DNA from: Paenibacillus mucilaginosus 3016
GTDB lineage: Bacteria > Bacillota > Bacilli > Paenibacillales > NBRC-103111
NCBI RefSeq assembly: GCF_000250655.1
Contig: NC_016935.1
Location: 4,234,001-4,298,000, forward strand
Direction: 5' to 3'
Length of the DNA stretch: 64,000 nt
Program-made: the position numbers and the translations under genes
Notes under the pieces: model-generated
The model's input: the letters and a program-made list of their open reading frames with translations, nothing else
Databases searched by the model: none
What the model was told of the DNA's origin: nothing
Shown here: positions 50,248 through 60,009 of the stretch, one piece after another
Position numbering within the stretch: position 1 is the first letter of the stretch
Layout of the letters: each line of letters opens with the position of its first letter

Positions 50248-50760
50248 CTAATTCAGGGAGACAAGATAGTCGGCAAGCTTATCGAAAGCACCCTCAAGAT
50301 CTTGTTGAAGCTTTGGTGCCATACCCTTGTAGGTTTCTTGTTCCTCAGCGGAAGCGTTCACAGGGTAACCTTTCAGTTTTAAAACAGTTTTACCTTCGTC
50401 ATCTTCTAGCGTTATGATATTCATAATTTCAAGAGGCCAGCTCACGCTAAAAGGCGCTCGGACCGTATTGCCTTGCTCATCGGAAAAGGATTGAATATAA
50501 GCCACTTTCTCAGGTTCGACAACCTCTTGGTATGCAAATTTTCTCCACATCACCAGATTTCCGTCAGGAGACGTCTGAATACCTAAAAACTCGCCGCCTG
50601 ATCGAGCGTCCATGTTAACGACTTCGAGGGTGCCCCCCTTTGGTCCCCACCATTTTGTGAAATGCCCGGGCTCTGTCCATGCTTTAAATACGAGTTCGCG
50701 AGGGGCATCGAATACACGCGTAAATGCAATTTCGAACGATGGATTCAGATTGTTATCCAT
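50248..50760 (-). CDS. SRPBCC/AHSA1 family protein
   Basis: A 170-residue START-like fold of the Aha1 C-terminal type: FTRVFDAPRELVFKAWTEPGHFTKWWGPKG, DARSGGEFLG, MWRKFAYQEVVEPEKVAYIQSF, and a C-terminal helix LQQDLEGAFDKLADYL. Usually a hydrophobic-ligand-binding protein of unknown cargo. ATG 50760 has AAAGGAGG at 6 nt. Single gene. Confidence 0.92.
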   Translation of the reverse strand: MDNNLNPSFEIAFTRVFDAPRELVFKAWTEPGHFTKWWGPKGGTLEVVNMDARSGGEFLGIQTSPDGNLVMWRKFAYQEVVEPEKVAYIQSFSDEQGNTVRAPFSVSWPLEIMNIITLEDDEGKTVLKLKGYPVNASAEEQETYKGMAPKLQQDLEGAFDKLADYLVSLN

Positions 50761-51096
50761 GAAAAGCCTCCTTTAACTCGATAATTGTTACCAGCTTCCA
50801 AATCAAAATGTAAACGCCTGCATGTTGGGGTTCGTACAGACTGTTTTTCCCTTTCTTGCACATCGTTAAAAAGTAATCTGTCAGATACGTAAACCGTTGG
50901 CGAGGATGGATAGAATTCCTCTCACTGTAAAACTCCTACAAGTATTTTACCATGACGTGTCCATCCGCACTACGGCGGCTGCTGCCACCGGACGGGATTT
51001 TGTGGATATGTTAAAAGGAGCTGCAGCCATGCAGCTCCTCCTCCGCACCCAACGCGGCTTTTCTTACTTTTCCTCGTATGTTTGAATTAGCTAGGC
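50761..51096. other. Intergenic region
   Basis: Contains the AHSA1 upstream region and a terminator at 51013-51038 for the esterase gene. Nothing else seen. Confidence 0.5.
51013..51038 (-). terminator. Terminator of the carboxylesterase gene
   Basis: GGAGCTGC (51017-51024) pairs with GCAGCTCC (51031-51038). On the minus strand the stem is followed by TTTTAA. It is 59 bp past the stop. Confidence 0.7.
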
Positions 51097-52581
51097 TCAA
51101 AAAAAGCGATTGATCTCCGCTAAATCACCCACAGCTCCAATAACCGAAGCAAACCGCATGGTTTGTCTCTGATTCGGCTCATAAGACGGCCATGGGATGA
51201 AGACGCCAGGATTGCCAGTTCGTATAAACCCGATCCAGGCGCTGCGAATAGCAGTTGATAAGTCAGCAACCACTTCTGAACTGGCCCCTTGTAATATCGG
51301 TGCATCTTTGCTGGCCTCGAAATTTCCGAATACAAACGGCACTTCCAAGCCATGGCAGGCTTTATAAGGAGATCCAGGCGGTGCCCAATCCAACTGATAA
51401 ACCCAAGTACGAGAGCCTGTTTGATAAACTGCTTCTGCTAACCTTAGAGAGGGGAACCGGAAAATATAGTCCGTCATCAGGTCAGAGAGCAGATCGGCAG
51501 TTGTGCTGCCCGGCCGACGCCTGCGGTATCGCTCGATGGCTTCTTCTGTCCCGGTCAAAGCAGCAAAATGCTCATTCACCAAAGCGGGATCAAGGCCCTT
51601 GACGCTCCCCAAATAAACATGGGCCTCCTCTCGATTGGTACCAATAATGAGATCAATTCCTGCTTCACCGGCACCTTTTGCAGCCATCTCAATAAAACGG
51701 TCTGTCGTAGAAAGATGATCGAAAACAGGCATAAAAGGAAGATTGATTTGACCCAAACGTGAAATGTCTTGAGCCAATTTCCCCGACGCTTGTATGATTT
51801 GTACAGGAGGTATGGTGTTCAACTGTCTGATGATTTCTTCTGGACTTCTTTGATCGACATTCAAGAGATCCAGCAGCCGTTTTCCCAACTCAAATGCTTT
51901 TGCTTCGGATAAAGGTGAAATACTTGCAACTGCACTTTGCAGAATAGCCCTTTGGAAAAGACCACGAGCCTCCGGCATGGCCAATAGGCACATGATGGCA
52001 TGTGCTCCCGCGGATTGCCCCATCACTGTGACCTGATCAGGATCACCGCCAAAACACTCAATATGGTCTTGAACCCATCTTAGAGCAGTGAGGATATCCG
52101 AAATCCCCATAATTCCATCGCTAACTTCAGGGTAATACAAGAAGCCCAACGCACCAAGCCGGTAATTGACGCCTACGGTAACCATGTTTCCATCCTTAGC
52201 AAGCTGCGCTCCATCGTACCAGTCCAGCGAACCTGCGCCGGTCATGTAACTTCCGCCATGCAGCCAAACGACAACCGGCCGTTTTTCCTGGTCCATGGCA
52301 GGTGTGGAGATCGTAAGAGACAGACAATCTTCCCCTTGTGGCGGTTCATAAGCATCTCTGACGACATGACGCAGGGGGTGAGGGGGCTGCGGCGCAATCG
52401 AGCCATGCCTACTTGCGTCCCGAATTCCCGTCCAAGGCAAAACAGGGCGTGCTGGAGAAAAGCGGAGAGCACCTATGGGGGCCTCGGCATAAGGAACACC
52501 CCGAAATTGAAATACATCTTTCCATCGAATACCTTGAAGGAAGCCAAGGGAGATTTGAACAATCTGCGATTCGTTTCTCAT
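51097..52581 (-). CDS. Carboxylesterase/lipase family protein (type B, PnbA-like)
   Basis: A 494-residue alpha/beta hydrolase: FRGVPYAEAPIGALRFSPA at the N-terminus, EDCLSLTISTP, the oxyanion loop WLHGGSYMTGAGS, and catalytic Ser in VMGQSAGAHA. The acid lies in IIGTNREEAHVY and the His in ACHGLEVPFVFGN. The length fits bacterial para-nitrobenzyl esterases, which hydrolyse diverse esters in the cytoplasm. ATG 52581 follows AAAGGAG. It may be transcribed from the ABC operon upstream (29 bp away), although its own ribosome site is good. Confidence 0.93.
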   Translation of the reverse strand: MRNESQIVQISLGFLQGIRWKDVFQFRGVPYAEAPIGALRFSPARPVLPWTGIRDASRHGSIAPQPPHPLRHVVRDAYEPPQGEDCLSLTISTPAMDQEKRPVVVWLHGGSYMTGAGSLDWYDGAQLAKDGNMVTVGVNYRLGALGFLYYPEVSDGIMGISDILTALRWVQDHIECFGGDPDQVTVMGQSAGAHAIMCLLAMPEARGLFQRAILQSAVASISPLSEAKAFELGKRLLDLLNVDQRSPEEIIRQLNTIPPVQIIQASGKLAQDISRLGQINLPFMPVFDHLSTTDRFIEMAAKGAGEAGIDLIIGTNREEAHVYLGSVKGLDPALVNEHFAALTGTEEAIERYRRRRPGSTTADLLSDLMTDYIFRFPSLRLAEAVYQTGSRTWVYQLDWAPPGSPYKACHGLEVPFVFGNFEASKDAPILQGASSEVVADLSTAIRSAWIGFIRTGNPGVFIPWPSYEPNQRQTMRFASVIGAVGDLAEINRFF

Positions 52582-52610
52582 AGAAATGCACTCCTTTACA
52601 TGTAATTCAG

Positions 52611-54362
52611 CTAAACGGATTTGGTACGCCGCTCGCCTGCATCATGCTGCCGTCTCCACAGCCGGGCATACAGGCCATGGGCCGAAAGCAATTCGTCATG
52701 GCGGCCTTGCTCCACGACCCGCCCTTGATCCAGTACGACAATTCGGTCGGCATGCTGTACGGTCTTGAGCCGATGAGCGACGACGATGACGGTTCGGCCC
52801 CGAACCAGCCGATCGATCGCTTTCTGAATCTCCGCTTCGTTCCCGGGATCCAGAGAAGCTGTTGCTTCATCGAGGAGAAGGATCGGCGCATTTTTCAGCA
52901 TCGCCCTGGCAATGGAGATCCGCTGTTTTTCACCGCCCGACAAGGTGCTCCCGCCTTCACCGACCATCGTGTCGTAACCGTTTGGCAGTTTCAGGATAAA
53001 ATCGTGACAGCAGGCAAGCCGTGCCGCTTCCTCGATTTCCTCACGCGTCGCGCTGCTTCGTCCGAACCGGATATTGGCTGCAATCGTATCCTGAAAGAGG
53101 TATACATCCTGAAATACCATGGATACTTTGTGCAGCAGCGCTTCCGGGTCCATGGCACGCAGATCCTCCCCGCCCATCGTTACCACTCCCTTTTCCGGGT
53201 CGTAAAAACGGGCAATGAGCCGAAGAATGGTGCTTTTGCCGCTGCCCGAAGGGCCGACGAATGCGGTGAAGGAGCCTGCCGGTATGCTTACGCTCACGTC
53301 TCGCAGGACCGGTTGATCCCGATAGCCGAACGTAACCTGCTTCAACTCGACATCATGATCTGCAGGCGGCTGCCGTTCTCCTTGCATGACCGGCTCCCGC
53401 AAAAGCTGCACGATGCGTTCACCCGCCTGCTCGCAGTAGCGAAGCTCCGCATAACCGGCGAGTGCTGTTGTTAGCGGATCGAAAATTCGGGTTCCGATGA
53501 TCAGGAACGCGACGAAGGTCGTCACTTCCAGGCTTCCGCCGAGCAGCAGATGAACACCAGCCATGGTCATCAGGGTCAGGCCGGCGCGTACACAGGCCAT
53601 CGCGCTCAGCACAATGGGCCCCAGCAGTCCTTCCAGGCGGATGCTCTGCCGCATCAATTCACTGAATGACCGTTCCAGCCGGACAAAACGTTCTCCGGTC
53701 AAGTTATAAGCCTTGATCACCCGGATCCCATTCAAGTATTCCTGCAGCCGGTTGGAAGCTTCGATCTTGGCACGTACATGCTGCGAGCCGAGCTTGCGCT
53801 GGATGCCGGACGTCAAGAGCACCAGCCCTATTGCCGCAGGCAGCGCTGCGAACAGGGAAAGCGCCAAGCGCCAGTCGAGGAATGACAGGCCGATTAAGGC
53901 CAGAACCGGCATGACGGCGGCTCCGATCAACTGCGGAACCAAATGGGAAATGCCATGTTCCAGCATCGCAAAATCGCCCGTCATCCTATGGGCAAGTTCG
54001 CCTGGATCGCGTTTGTTCAGGTACCCCAGCGGCAGCTTGCGCAAATGCTCGGCCAGCCGCGACCGTCCCTCCGCCGCCGCGCTGTATGCGTCGCGGTATT
54101 GGGCGCGGTAGGCGGGAATTTCGAAGATGAACAAGAGAAGGAGCGAAACCGCCAGCCCGATGCATACCCACCAGAGCCGTGCCGTATCGAGCGGGATACC
54201 GGGATGGACAAACGGGTCAAAGATCAATCTCGCCGCTTCCACGAGCAGCGCGAAAGGGATGACGGCCGCCAGATTGGCAGCGGTCGTGTATACAACGGGT
54301 TTGATCAACGAGCGTGGATTATCCGCTGTAATGTTTCGCAGCATGTTCATGATCATGTTCAC
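52611..54362 (-). CDS. ABC transporter ATPase/permease, second half of a YbtPQ-like pair
   Basis: A 583-residue half transporter: membrane domain with six segments (residues about 1-300), then an ATPase with GPSGSGKSTILRL, the Q-loop MVFQDVYLFQDT, signature LSGGEKQRISIARAML, ILLLDEATASLDPGNE and VVAHRLKTV. It has the exporter fold, but pairs of this kind beside a PchR/YbtA regulator take up ferric siderophores in the YbtPQ/IrtAB group. GTG 54362 has GGGGAGG at 6 nt and overlaps the upstream gene by 44 bp. Confidence 0.88.
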   Translation of the reverse strand: MNMIMNMLRNITADNPRSLIKPVVYTTAANLAAVIPFALLVEAARLIFDPFVHPGIPLDTARLWWVCIGLAVSLLLLFIFEIPAYRAQYRDAYSAAAEGRSRLAEHLRKLPLGYLNKRDPGELAHRMTGDFAMLEHGISHLVPQLIGAAVMPVLALIGLSFLDWRLALSLFAALPAAIGLVLLTSGIQRKLGSQHVRAKIEASNRLQEYLNGIRVIKAYNLTGERFVRLERSFSELMRQSIRLEGLLGPIVLSAMACVRAGLTLMTMAGVHLLLGGSLEVTTFVAFLIIGTRIFDPLTTALAGYAELRYCEQAGERIVQLLREPVMQGERQPPADHDVELKQVTFGYRDQPVLRDVSVSIPAGSFTAFVGPSGSGKSTILRLIARFYDPEKGVVTMGGEDLRAMDPEALLHKVSMVFQDVYLFQDTIAANIRFGRSSATREEIEEAARLACCHDFILKLPNGYDTMVGEGGSTLSGGEKQRISIARAMLKNAPILLLDEATASLDPGNEAEIQKAIDRLVRGRTVIVVAHRLKTVQHADRIVVLDQGRVVEQGRHDELLSAHGLYARLWRRQHDAGERRTKSV

Positions 54363-56157
54363 CGTACGCCTCCCCTTTGCCCAAATGCCATTGTGCCGCA
54401 TGGCGATAGGAACGCCACATGCTGGCGTACAAGCCGTTAGCCGAGACGAGATCTTCGTGCCTTCCCCGCTCGATGATTCTCCCGTTTTCCATCACGAGAA
54501 TTTGGTCCGCCTCCCGAATGGTGGACAGGCGGTGAGCGATGACGATGACCGTCTTGTTTTTCATGAGCGCGGTCAGCGCCAGCTGCATCTCATGCTCGTT
54601 CTCCGGATCGGCGAACGCCGTCGCTTCATCGAGCACAAGGACGGGGGCGTTTTTCAGGATCGCTCTGGCGACGACGATCCGCTGCTCCTCCCCGCCGGAC
54701 AAATAGACGCCGCCTTCTCCAATCCGTGTGTCATACCCATGCGGAAGGTTCTCGATGAACGTCTGGCACTGCGCCGCCTTCGCCGCGGCGTACACTTCCT
54801 CCGGCCGCGCGTCCGGCCGCCCTACCGCGATATTACTGTATACGGTATCGTAGAACAAAAACGATTCCTGAAACACGAATGCGACGGTGTTCATCAGATC
54901 GGGGCCCGGCATGTCACGGATATCCACACCGCCGATGCGGATGGTTCCCTTGTTCACATCCCAGAAACGAGGAACGAGATTGGCAGCCGTCGATTTGCCC
55001 GCTCCCGACGGACCGACGAGCGCCGTCACTTCCCCTTGGCGGGCGGTAAAGGTAATGTCCGTAAGCGCATTGCGGTCTGCCGGCTCCTTGCCATACGAAA
55101 AATAGACATGATCAAAGGAAACATCGAATGCCATCGGCCGCCTCGGACGCTCCGGCTCCGGCACCTGCCCCTCCGTCAATATGCGGTCGATGCGCTGAAC
55201 GCCTTCGTGAATATCTCTAATCGTTTCAGCCAGGAACATGATTTTAAACATCGGGGCGGATAGGCCCGGAGCCATGACCAGGAAGAACAGCAGAACGGAG
55301 GAGAACGTGACGCTTCCGGGATAGCGGCTTACTAACAGTACGCCGACAGGCAGGATAAACGCGGCAAGTGACCCGAGAATCACCTTAAACGTCAAAGATC
55401 CGTATTGAAATTGATCGGTTAATTTCACCCCGTAGTCACGATAGCGGATCATGTCCTCATAAAATTGGCGAAACGATTGCACAGTCTGTCCGAACACCTT
55501 GACGGCCGGCATCCCCCGCACATACTGGACGGCGGAAGCATTCATCCTCTCCAGCGAATCATGGCACTGTCTGAGGTTTTCTTTCGTCTTCGGTCCGCTG
55601 ATCAACGCGATCTGAACCGCAAAACCGAGGATCATCGGCACGACGCACGCAAGCGCCAGCCAAACATTCAGCGTAAACATCACGGCAATCATCAGGACCG
55701 CTGTCACGGCAGCATGAACGAAATCCGGCAGGTGATGAGCAATAAACGTTTCCACCTTCTCCACGTTCTGTTCCAGCGTTGTCTTGACGGCCCCCGTCGA
55801 AGTCCCGTTCAGCCAGCCGAGCGGAAGCTTGCCGATGTGACCGGAAAGCTTAACCCGGAGACCGTAAAGAATACGAAATGCGGCGATATGAGATAGCATT
55901 CCCCCCGCGTACGTCGTGACCAAGCCGGCTGCGAGGCCGATGAAAGCGATCACGCCAAGGCGGATCATCTTTGCACCGTCTGCTGAAGCCGGGGACGCTG
56001 CATGCTCCAGCAACTCTTTCAAAATAAAATAGACGGAAGCATAAGGCACCAGCATGCAAACGGCGCTAAGTGAAGACAGCAGGCTGGAGGCGATGAGTAG
56101 TCCGCGCTTCTCTCCGGCGATTTCCAGCAATCGGGGCACCCCCGTTTTTTGGGTCAT
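54319..56157 (-). CDS. ABC transporter ATPase/permease, first half of a YbtPQ-like pair
   Basis: A 612-residue half transporter. Membrane domain (LLIASSLLSSLSAVCMLVPYASVYFIL and others), then ATPase with GPSGAGKSTAANL, FVFQESFLFYDTVYSNI, YLSGGEEQRIVVARAIL, LVLDEATAFADPEN and VIAHRLSTIREA. The signature motif SGGEE replaces the common SGGQ. The C-terminus is His-rich (GEHDHEHAAKH), which could bind metal. ATG 56157 follows GAGGGAGG. With the next gene it forms a heterodimer; siderophore import is inferred from the adjacent regulator. Confidence 0.88.
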   Translation of the reverse strand: MTQKTGVPRLLEIAGEKRGLLIASSLLSSLSAVCMLVPYASVYFILKELLEHAASPASADGAKMIRLGVIAFIGLAAGLVTTYAGGMLSHIAAFRILYGLRVKLSGHIGKLPLGWLNGTSTGAVKTTLEQNVEKVETFIAHHLPDFVHAAVTAVLMIAVMFTLNVWLALACVVPMILGFAVQIALISGPKTKENLRQCHDSLERMNASAVQYVRGMPAVKVFGQTVQSFRQFYEDMIRYRDYGVKLTDQFQYGSLTFKVILGSLAAFILPVGVLLVSRYPGSVTFSSVLLFFLVMAPGLSAPMFKIMFLAETIRDIHEGVQRIDRILTEGQVPEPERPRRPMAFDVSFDHVYFSYGKEPADRNALTDITFTARQGEVTALVGPSGAGKSTAANLVPRFWDVNKGTIRIGGVDIRDMPGPDLMNTVAFVFQESFLFYDTVYSNIAVGRPDARPEEVYAAAKAAQCQTFIENLPHGYDTRIGEGGVYLSGGEEQRIVVARAILKNAPVLVLDEATAFADPENEHEMQLALTALMKNKTVIVIAHRLSTIREADQILVMENGRIIERGRHEDLVSANGLYASMWRSYRHAAQWHLGKGEAYGEHDHEHAAKHYSG

Positions 56158-56356
56158 TGTTCTCCCTCCCTCATGTATCCATCCGAATGCATACCCAAAA
56201 TTCGCTTGAAATAAGAATACAGCCTGAATGGATTCCTTCTCTACCGCTGGACGGAGTATTTTCGCGGCTGCAGGGAGTTATCGATCCAAACCAAAAAAGA
56301 CCGCCTAGGAGAGCAGCCTTTCATTCAAAAATGTTCAAGAACATCCATGCCGCAAA

Positions 56357-57316
56357 TCAAAATGAACGTCTGCGTAAGTGTCCGGGATTCACGCCGTACT
56401 TGTCCCGAAACGCTTCCGAAAAGGAACTGGGGTTGGAATAGCCTACCGTAAGGGACGTTTCCATCACATTCAAATCTCCTTGCTGTAAAAGGAGAAAGGC
56501 TTTTTCCAGACGCTTTTCCCGCAAATAACCAAATACGGTCGTTCCGTACAGTTCTTTAAAGCCCATTTTTAATTTATTGTCATTCAGGCCAATCATGCGG
56601 GACAGTTCGATCAGCGAGGGGGGATTCGCCATCCGTTCCAATAGGATATCGCGTGCCCGCTGCAGTTTTTGCTTATCCATGGTGGATAATCTAAGAAGCT
56701 TCGGCTCGAAAAGAAACGATTGAAAGGCCGACCATAGGAGTTCCAGCACACTGCTCTCCAGCTCCAGGTTTTTCATGCGGCAGCTTTGCACGGATTGAGT
56801 CAACCGTCTAATGATTACGTCAGCCGCCGGATCGATGGATTCCTGAAAAAGGCGAAATGGCTTTCTCCCGAGCAGGCTGGAGAAGTCAGTATTCCTGGCA
56901 CCCGAGTAATCCTCCATGTAATGATGGAAGGTCGAAATGGGAATCCCGATGGACAACGCCTGATAAGGCTGATTCCCTGTAAACTCGAACTGCACACTCC
57001 CTTCGTCGACGAGCTGGAGCACGCACATCCCGGGAACAAATTCATATTGATTCCGTTCGACATGGAGGACTCTTGTACCTTGCATACAATAGTGAAGCTC
57101 AACCATTGGCGTTTTTGTCGTCAGCGGCATCAGGAAATCGCTGTGAAACGTCAAGTCTTCAAACACGATATCAAGATCGGGGCGAGGAATAAGTCGATGA
57201 AGGGTTCCCGATCCGATTTGCGGCTGCACAGTCATGGGTTCCGAACCATATGATCGCTGCTGCTGCAGCCCGAATTCGTCGAAAAACAAATGAAAGTTAT
57301 GATGGAAGTCTTCCAT
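56357..57316 (-). CDS. AraC family regulator, PchR/YbtA-like
   Basis: A 319-residue regulator. The N-terminal sensor (MVELHYCMQGTRVLHVERNQYEFVPG, SIGIPISTFHHYM) resembles that of PchR/YbtA, which respond to ferric siderophores. The C-terminal AraC domain reads LIELSRMIGLNDNKLKMGFKELYGTTVFGYLREKRLEKAFLLLQQ and VMETSLTVGYSNPSSFSEAFRDKYGVNPG, closely matching that group. ATG 57316 was chosen (MEDFHHNFHLFF, GGAG upstream); the frame is open to 57463. It lies 199 bp upstream of, and probably activates, the ABC pair. Confidence 0.88.
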   Translation of the reverse strand: MEDFHHNFHLFFDEFGLQQQRSYGSEPMTVQPQIGSGTLHRLIPRPDLDIVFEDLTFHSDFLMPLTTKTPMVELHYCMQGTRVLHVERNQYEFVPGMCVLQLVDEGSVQFEFTGNQPYQALSIGIPISTFHHYMEDYSGARNTDFSSLLGRKPFRLFQESIDPAADVIIRRLTQSVQSCRMKNLELESSVLELLWSAFQSFLFEPKLLRLSTMDKQKLQRARDILLERMANPPSLIELSRMIGLNDNKLKMGFKELYGTTVFGYLREKRLEKAFLLLQQGDLNVMETSLTVGYSNPSSFSEAFRDKYGVNPGHLRRRSF

Positions 57317-57590
57317 TAAGGTTCTACTCCGTTTCGACCAATACCAAGTACTGGTACATAAGATCATTAACGAAAATCTGGCTTGCTGCTGGATCCTAGT
57401 CTGTGCATCTCGCCTCTCATAACCTGCAAGCAAATTGCGGGGGAACCTCCGGGTCTCCACCATCCTTATAACTAAGACCGAACTGCACTAAACGGAACGC
57501 CTTCCCCAATGCACTTCTCCATTATATTCATAGTAGCATTCAAACTTCACGCATACCAGAGGATCTTTCCCTATGCCTGTCCTCACTTTC
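57317..57590. other. Intergenic region
   Basis: The AraC gene's upstream region. No Fur box or other clear site could be assigned by eye. Confidence 0.4.
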
Positions 57591-57830
57591 CTACTTGAAT
57601 AGGATCAAAGCAGCGATTAACAGGAGCAAAACGATGACTGCGGATCCAACCACTTTTATCCAGCGTGGTGTTGTATAAGGCTCGGTGCTGCTTTTGTATT
57701 CCAGCTGCTTACGCCATCCATACCTGGTCATACCTTTTGGTTTGTACACCGACAAGACTGCTGCCACAAGCACGATCAGAAAATTCGTGGAATAACCTTG
57801 TATTTTCTTACTGATGAGGCTCTGTTCCAA
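57591..57830 (-). CDS. Small membrane protein
   Basis: A 79-residue protein with two hydrophobic segments (NFLIVLVAAVLSVY and VVGSAVIVLLLLIAALILF) joined by a basic loop (KPKGMTRYGWRKQLEYK). Not recognised. The start TTG 57830 follows AGGAAT at 8 nt. It could share transcription with pepV, but a terminator lies between them. Confidence 0.55.
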   Translation of the reverse strand: MEQSLISKKIQGYSTNFLIVLVAAVLSVYKPKGMTRYGWRKQLEYKSSTEPYTTPRWIKVVGSAVIVLLLLIAALILFK

Positions 57831-57850
57831 CGGCGCATTCCTAAATGAAC

Positions 57851-57877
57851 AAAAAACAGCCGGTTCAATACCGGCTG
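57851..57877 (-). terminator. Terminator of pepV
   Basis: CAGCCGGT (57857-57864) pairs with ACCGGCTG (57870-57877). On the minus strand the stem is followed by TTTTTT. It is 26 bp past the pepV stop. Confidence 0.85.
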
Positions 57878-57902
57878 CAAACTATCCTATTTTTTGTTGA
57901 TT

Positions 57903-59309
57903 TTATAAGTGGCTTAAATCATATAATGCTTTGGCGTAGATGGCTGTCGCTTTGATTAAATCATCGATTTCTATAAATTCATCAATTTGGTGAGAGCTAT
58001 CTACCTTGCCAGGGAAAAGCGCACCGTAAGCCACCGCATTTTTCATTAACGTCGCATACGTCGCCCCGCCCGATGTTACAAGTGTGGGTTCATCCCCTGT
58101 AATCGATTGATAAGCCGACTGCAATGTTTTAATCATAGGTTGATCGGCAGGGATATAATGTGTAGGGAACTGCTGTGCATCGGCGATTGTAAAATGGCAG
58201 GTCTCCGCTTTTTTCGTGATCATTTCAATGGTATGTTGGGTATCATTATTTAAGGGAACGCGAATGTTCAACTGAATGGTACCGCCATCTGCATGATTGT
58301 ATTTGAAAATGCCGGCATTGACCGTTAAAGGTCCGAGCACATCTTCACTGTATTGGATTCCCAGCTTTTCCCCAAAAGGATCTCTATATAGGCAGTTATC
58401 GGCAAATGTGATGAATGATTGGTCCCTACCCGCAAAACTTAATGTGTTTAAGAAATGCAGGCACTCCAGTCCGGCATTCACTCCATTTTGGGGTTCCATA
58501 CCATGCACGGTTGTACCGTAAAGGGTTAAAGTAATCGTTTCATCGGACTTGCTGACCTCACCGTGCAGCGCCTGTTCCTTACAATAGGTTTTAAAACGAT
58601 TCATAAGTTCCTCAGGTTGATTCGTTTTCATTTCAGCAGCGGCTTGTCCAGGTACCATGTTTCCCCTGTCACCTGAGGAAAAGTTAACTAAAATAGTTCC
58701 GTGTTGTTCTTCTTCACTGCCACTTAAAGTCAGTTTCACATTAATTTGCCCTTTTTCGGCATACACCATCGGAAATACATCATCAGGAGAAAAACCGTAA
58801 GTTGGCTCGGGCTCTACGTCAAGATAATGTTTCACACAGCCCATACCACTTTCCTCATCTGTGCCATAGATCATACGGATCTTCCTTTTTAAAGGAAGGC
58901 CAAGGTCCTTCAATATCTTCAACGCATAAAATGCAGCCATTCCCGGTCCTTTATCATCAATGGCACCGCGGGCATAGAGCTTTCCTTCTCGAACAGTTGG
59001 CTCATAAGGTGGCGTTGTCCACTCTCCGGGAGCTGGAACCACGTCGACATGGGCAAGTACCCCAATATATTCTTCAGACTCTCCCCATTCAGCAAACCCG
59101 GCAAAGCCGTCTAAGTTTTTAGTTGTAAACCCCTCATTCTGGGCTAATGCCAAAACATAATCCAATGCTTCGCCAATCTTTTCCCCCATTGGATATTCGG
59201 GAGTACTCGTTGTTAAATCCTTAACACTCGCAATACGCAATAAGCCTTCCAAGTCCTTTAAAAGATCACCTTTTCTTTTTTCCACTTCTGCCAGCCAATT
59301 GATTTCCAT
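57903..59309 (-). CDS. pepV: Dipeptidase PepV (M20 family)
   Basis: A 468-residue zinc peptidase: GVLAHVDVVPAPGEWTTPPYEP (His and Asp ligand), ARGAIDDKGPGMAAFYALK (bridging Asp), YGTDEESGMGCVKHYL (catalytic and ligand Glu), and the C-terminal His in KVDSSHQIDEFIEIDDL. The large lid domain lies between residues about 185 and 380. It cleaves dipeptides in the cytoplasm. The start ATG 59309 lies after a GGGAG at about 9 nt. Single gene with its own terminator. Confidence 0.95.
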   Translation of the reverse strand: MEINWLAEVEKRKGDLLKDLEGLLRIASVKDLTTSTPEYPMGEKIGEALDYVLALAQNEGFTTKNLDGFAGFAEWGESEEYIGVLAHVDVVPAPGEWTTPPYEPTVREGKLYARGAIDDKGPGMAAFYALKILKDLGLPLKRKIRMIYGTDEESGMGCVKHYLDVEPEPTYGFSPDDVFPMVYAEKGQINVKLTLSGSEEEQHGTILVNFSSGDRGNMVPGQAAAEMKTNQPEELMNRFKTYCKEQALHGEVSKSDETITLTLYGTTVHGMEPQNGVNAGLECLHFLNTLSFAGRDQSFITFADNCLYRDPFGEKLGIQYSEDVLGPLTVNAGIFKYNHADGGTIQLNIRVPLNNDTQHTIEMITKKAETCHFTIADAQQFPTHYIPADQPMIKTLQSAYQSITGDEPTLVTSGGATYATLMKNAVAYGALFPGKVDSSHQIDEFIEIDDLIKATAIYAKALYDLSHL

Positions 59310-59460
59310 TACATCCCAACTCCCTTCTCAATTATATTGATTTTATCATTCAAAATCGCTTCCCTCACAGGTTATCTTATCAAGCTGTTTAAGGAACAGT
59401 TCGGTGTCACTGTATGGGATGTATCCGTGTTCCGGCACGGTTACTATGGCCTGTGAGGTA

Positions 59461-59522
59461 AAGACATCCGATCATTTTAGCCGGCTGTCTTTATTCAGCT
59501 ATCATCTCCCGGTAGTTCAATA
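59461..59522 (+). repeat. Dispersed repeat family 2 copy
   Basis: AAGACA (59461-59466) pairs with TGTCTT (59486-59491), then linker gctatcatctcccggtagtt and caata. It ends 10 bp before the Imm10-like gene's stop. Confidence 0.65.
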
Positions 59523-59531
59523 GCGCATATG

Positions 59532-59930
59532 CTAAATATCAATACACTTTAGTGTTCCAGGCTCATTTTGAAACATAAGTTCAAGATGATTTTTTATTGC
59601 ATGAAGTTGATCTACAGCAGCATTGAACCTAATTGCAACATGATTTGGTACTCCGAGTACTTTGACTGTTGAGTCATCAAGGATGATCTCTACTGAGTCA
59701 CTGCGTAAAATGATTTCTTTGATATCGCAGTAGCCTGAACACTCTTCTCCATTTATGGTGATATGCACTTTATCAAGCCCTAGAGCCTTGTCTTGGTCAT
59801 CGCTCACTGTGGATCTCTGAAGAAGTATATATTCTTTTGTTTCAACTTCTTGATCGGCCAAACCAACTAGTACAACCTCTGCGTCTTCATCCACATTCGA
59901 ATATATAAATTGGGCGTATTGAATGAACAA
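59532..59930 (-). CDS. Imm10 family immunity-like protein
   Basis: A 132-residue cytoplasmic protein. VVLVGLADQEVETKEYILLQRS, DDQDKALGLDKVHITINGEECSGYCDIKEIILRSD and IILDDSTVKVLGVPNHVAIRF follow the order of the Imm10 family, predicted immunity proteins of polymorphic toxin systems. No toxin gene is adjacent. The start is TTG 59930 behind GAGGGAT. Lies between two family 2 repeats. Confidence 0.75.
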   Translation of the reverse strand: MFIQYAQFIYSNVDEDAEVVLVGLADQEVETKEYILLQRSTVSDDQDKALGLDKVHITINGEECSGYCDIKEIILRSDSVEIILDDSTVKVLGVPNHVAIRFNAAVDQLHAIKNHLELMFQNEPGTLKCIDI

Positions 59931-59968
59931 GGGTATCCCTCATCTTCCGCTAAATTTACGATGGCCTT

Positions 59969-59994
59969 GAACTATCGTTCCCAGATCGTTCACT
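59969..59994 (+). repeat. Dispersed repeat family 2, linker only
   Basis: gaactatcgttcccagatcg followed by ttcact, close to the stop of the ankyrin gene. No paired hairpin obvious. Confidence 0.5.
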
Positions 59995-60009
59995 GTACCT
60001 TGTATAACA

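Noticed and set aside
56158..56356. Possible Fur box between the AraC gene and the ABC pair
   Set aside because: Only loose AT-rich similarity to the 19-bp consensus was found; not enough to call.
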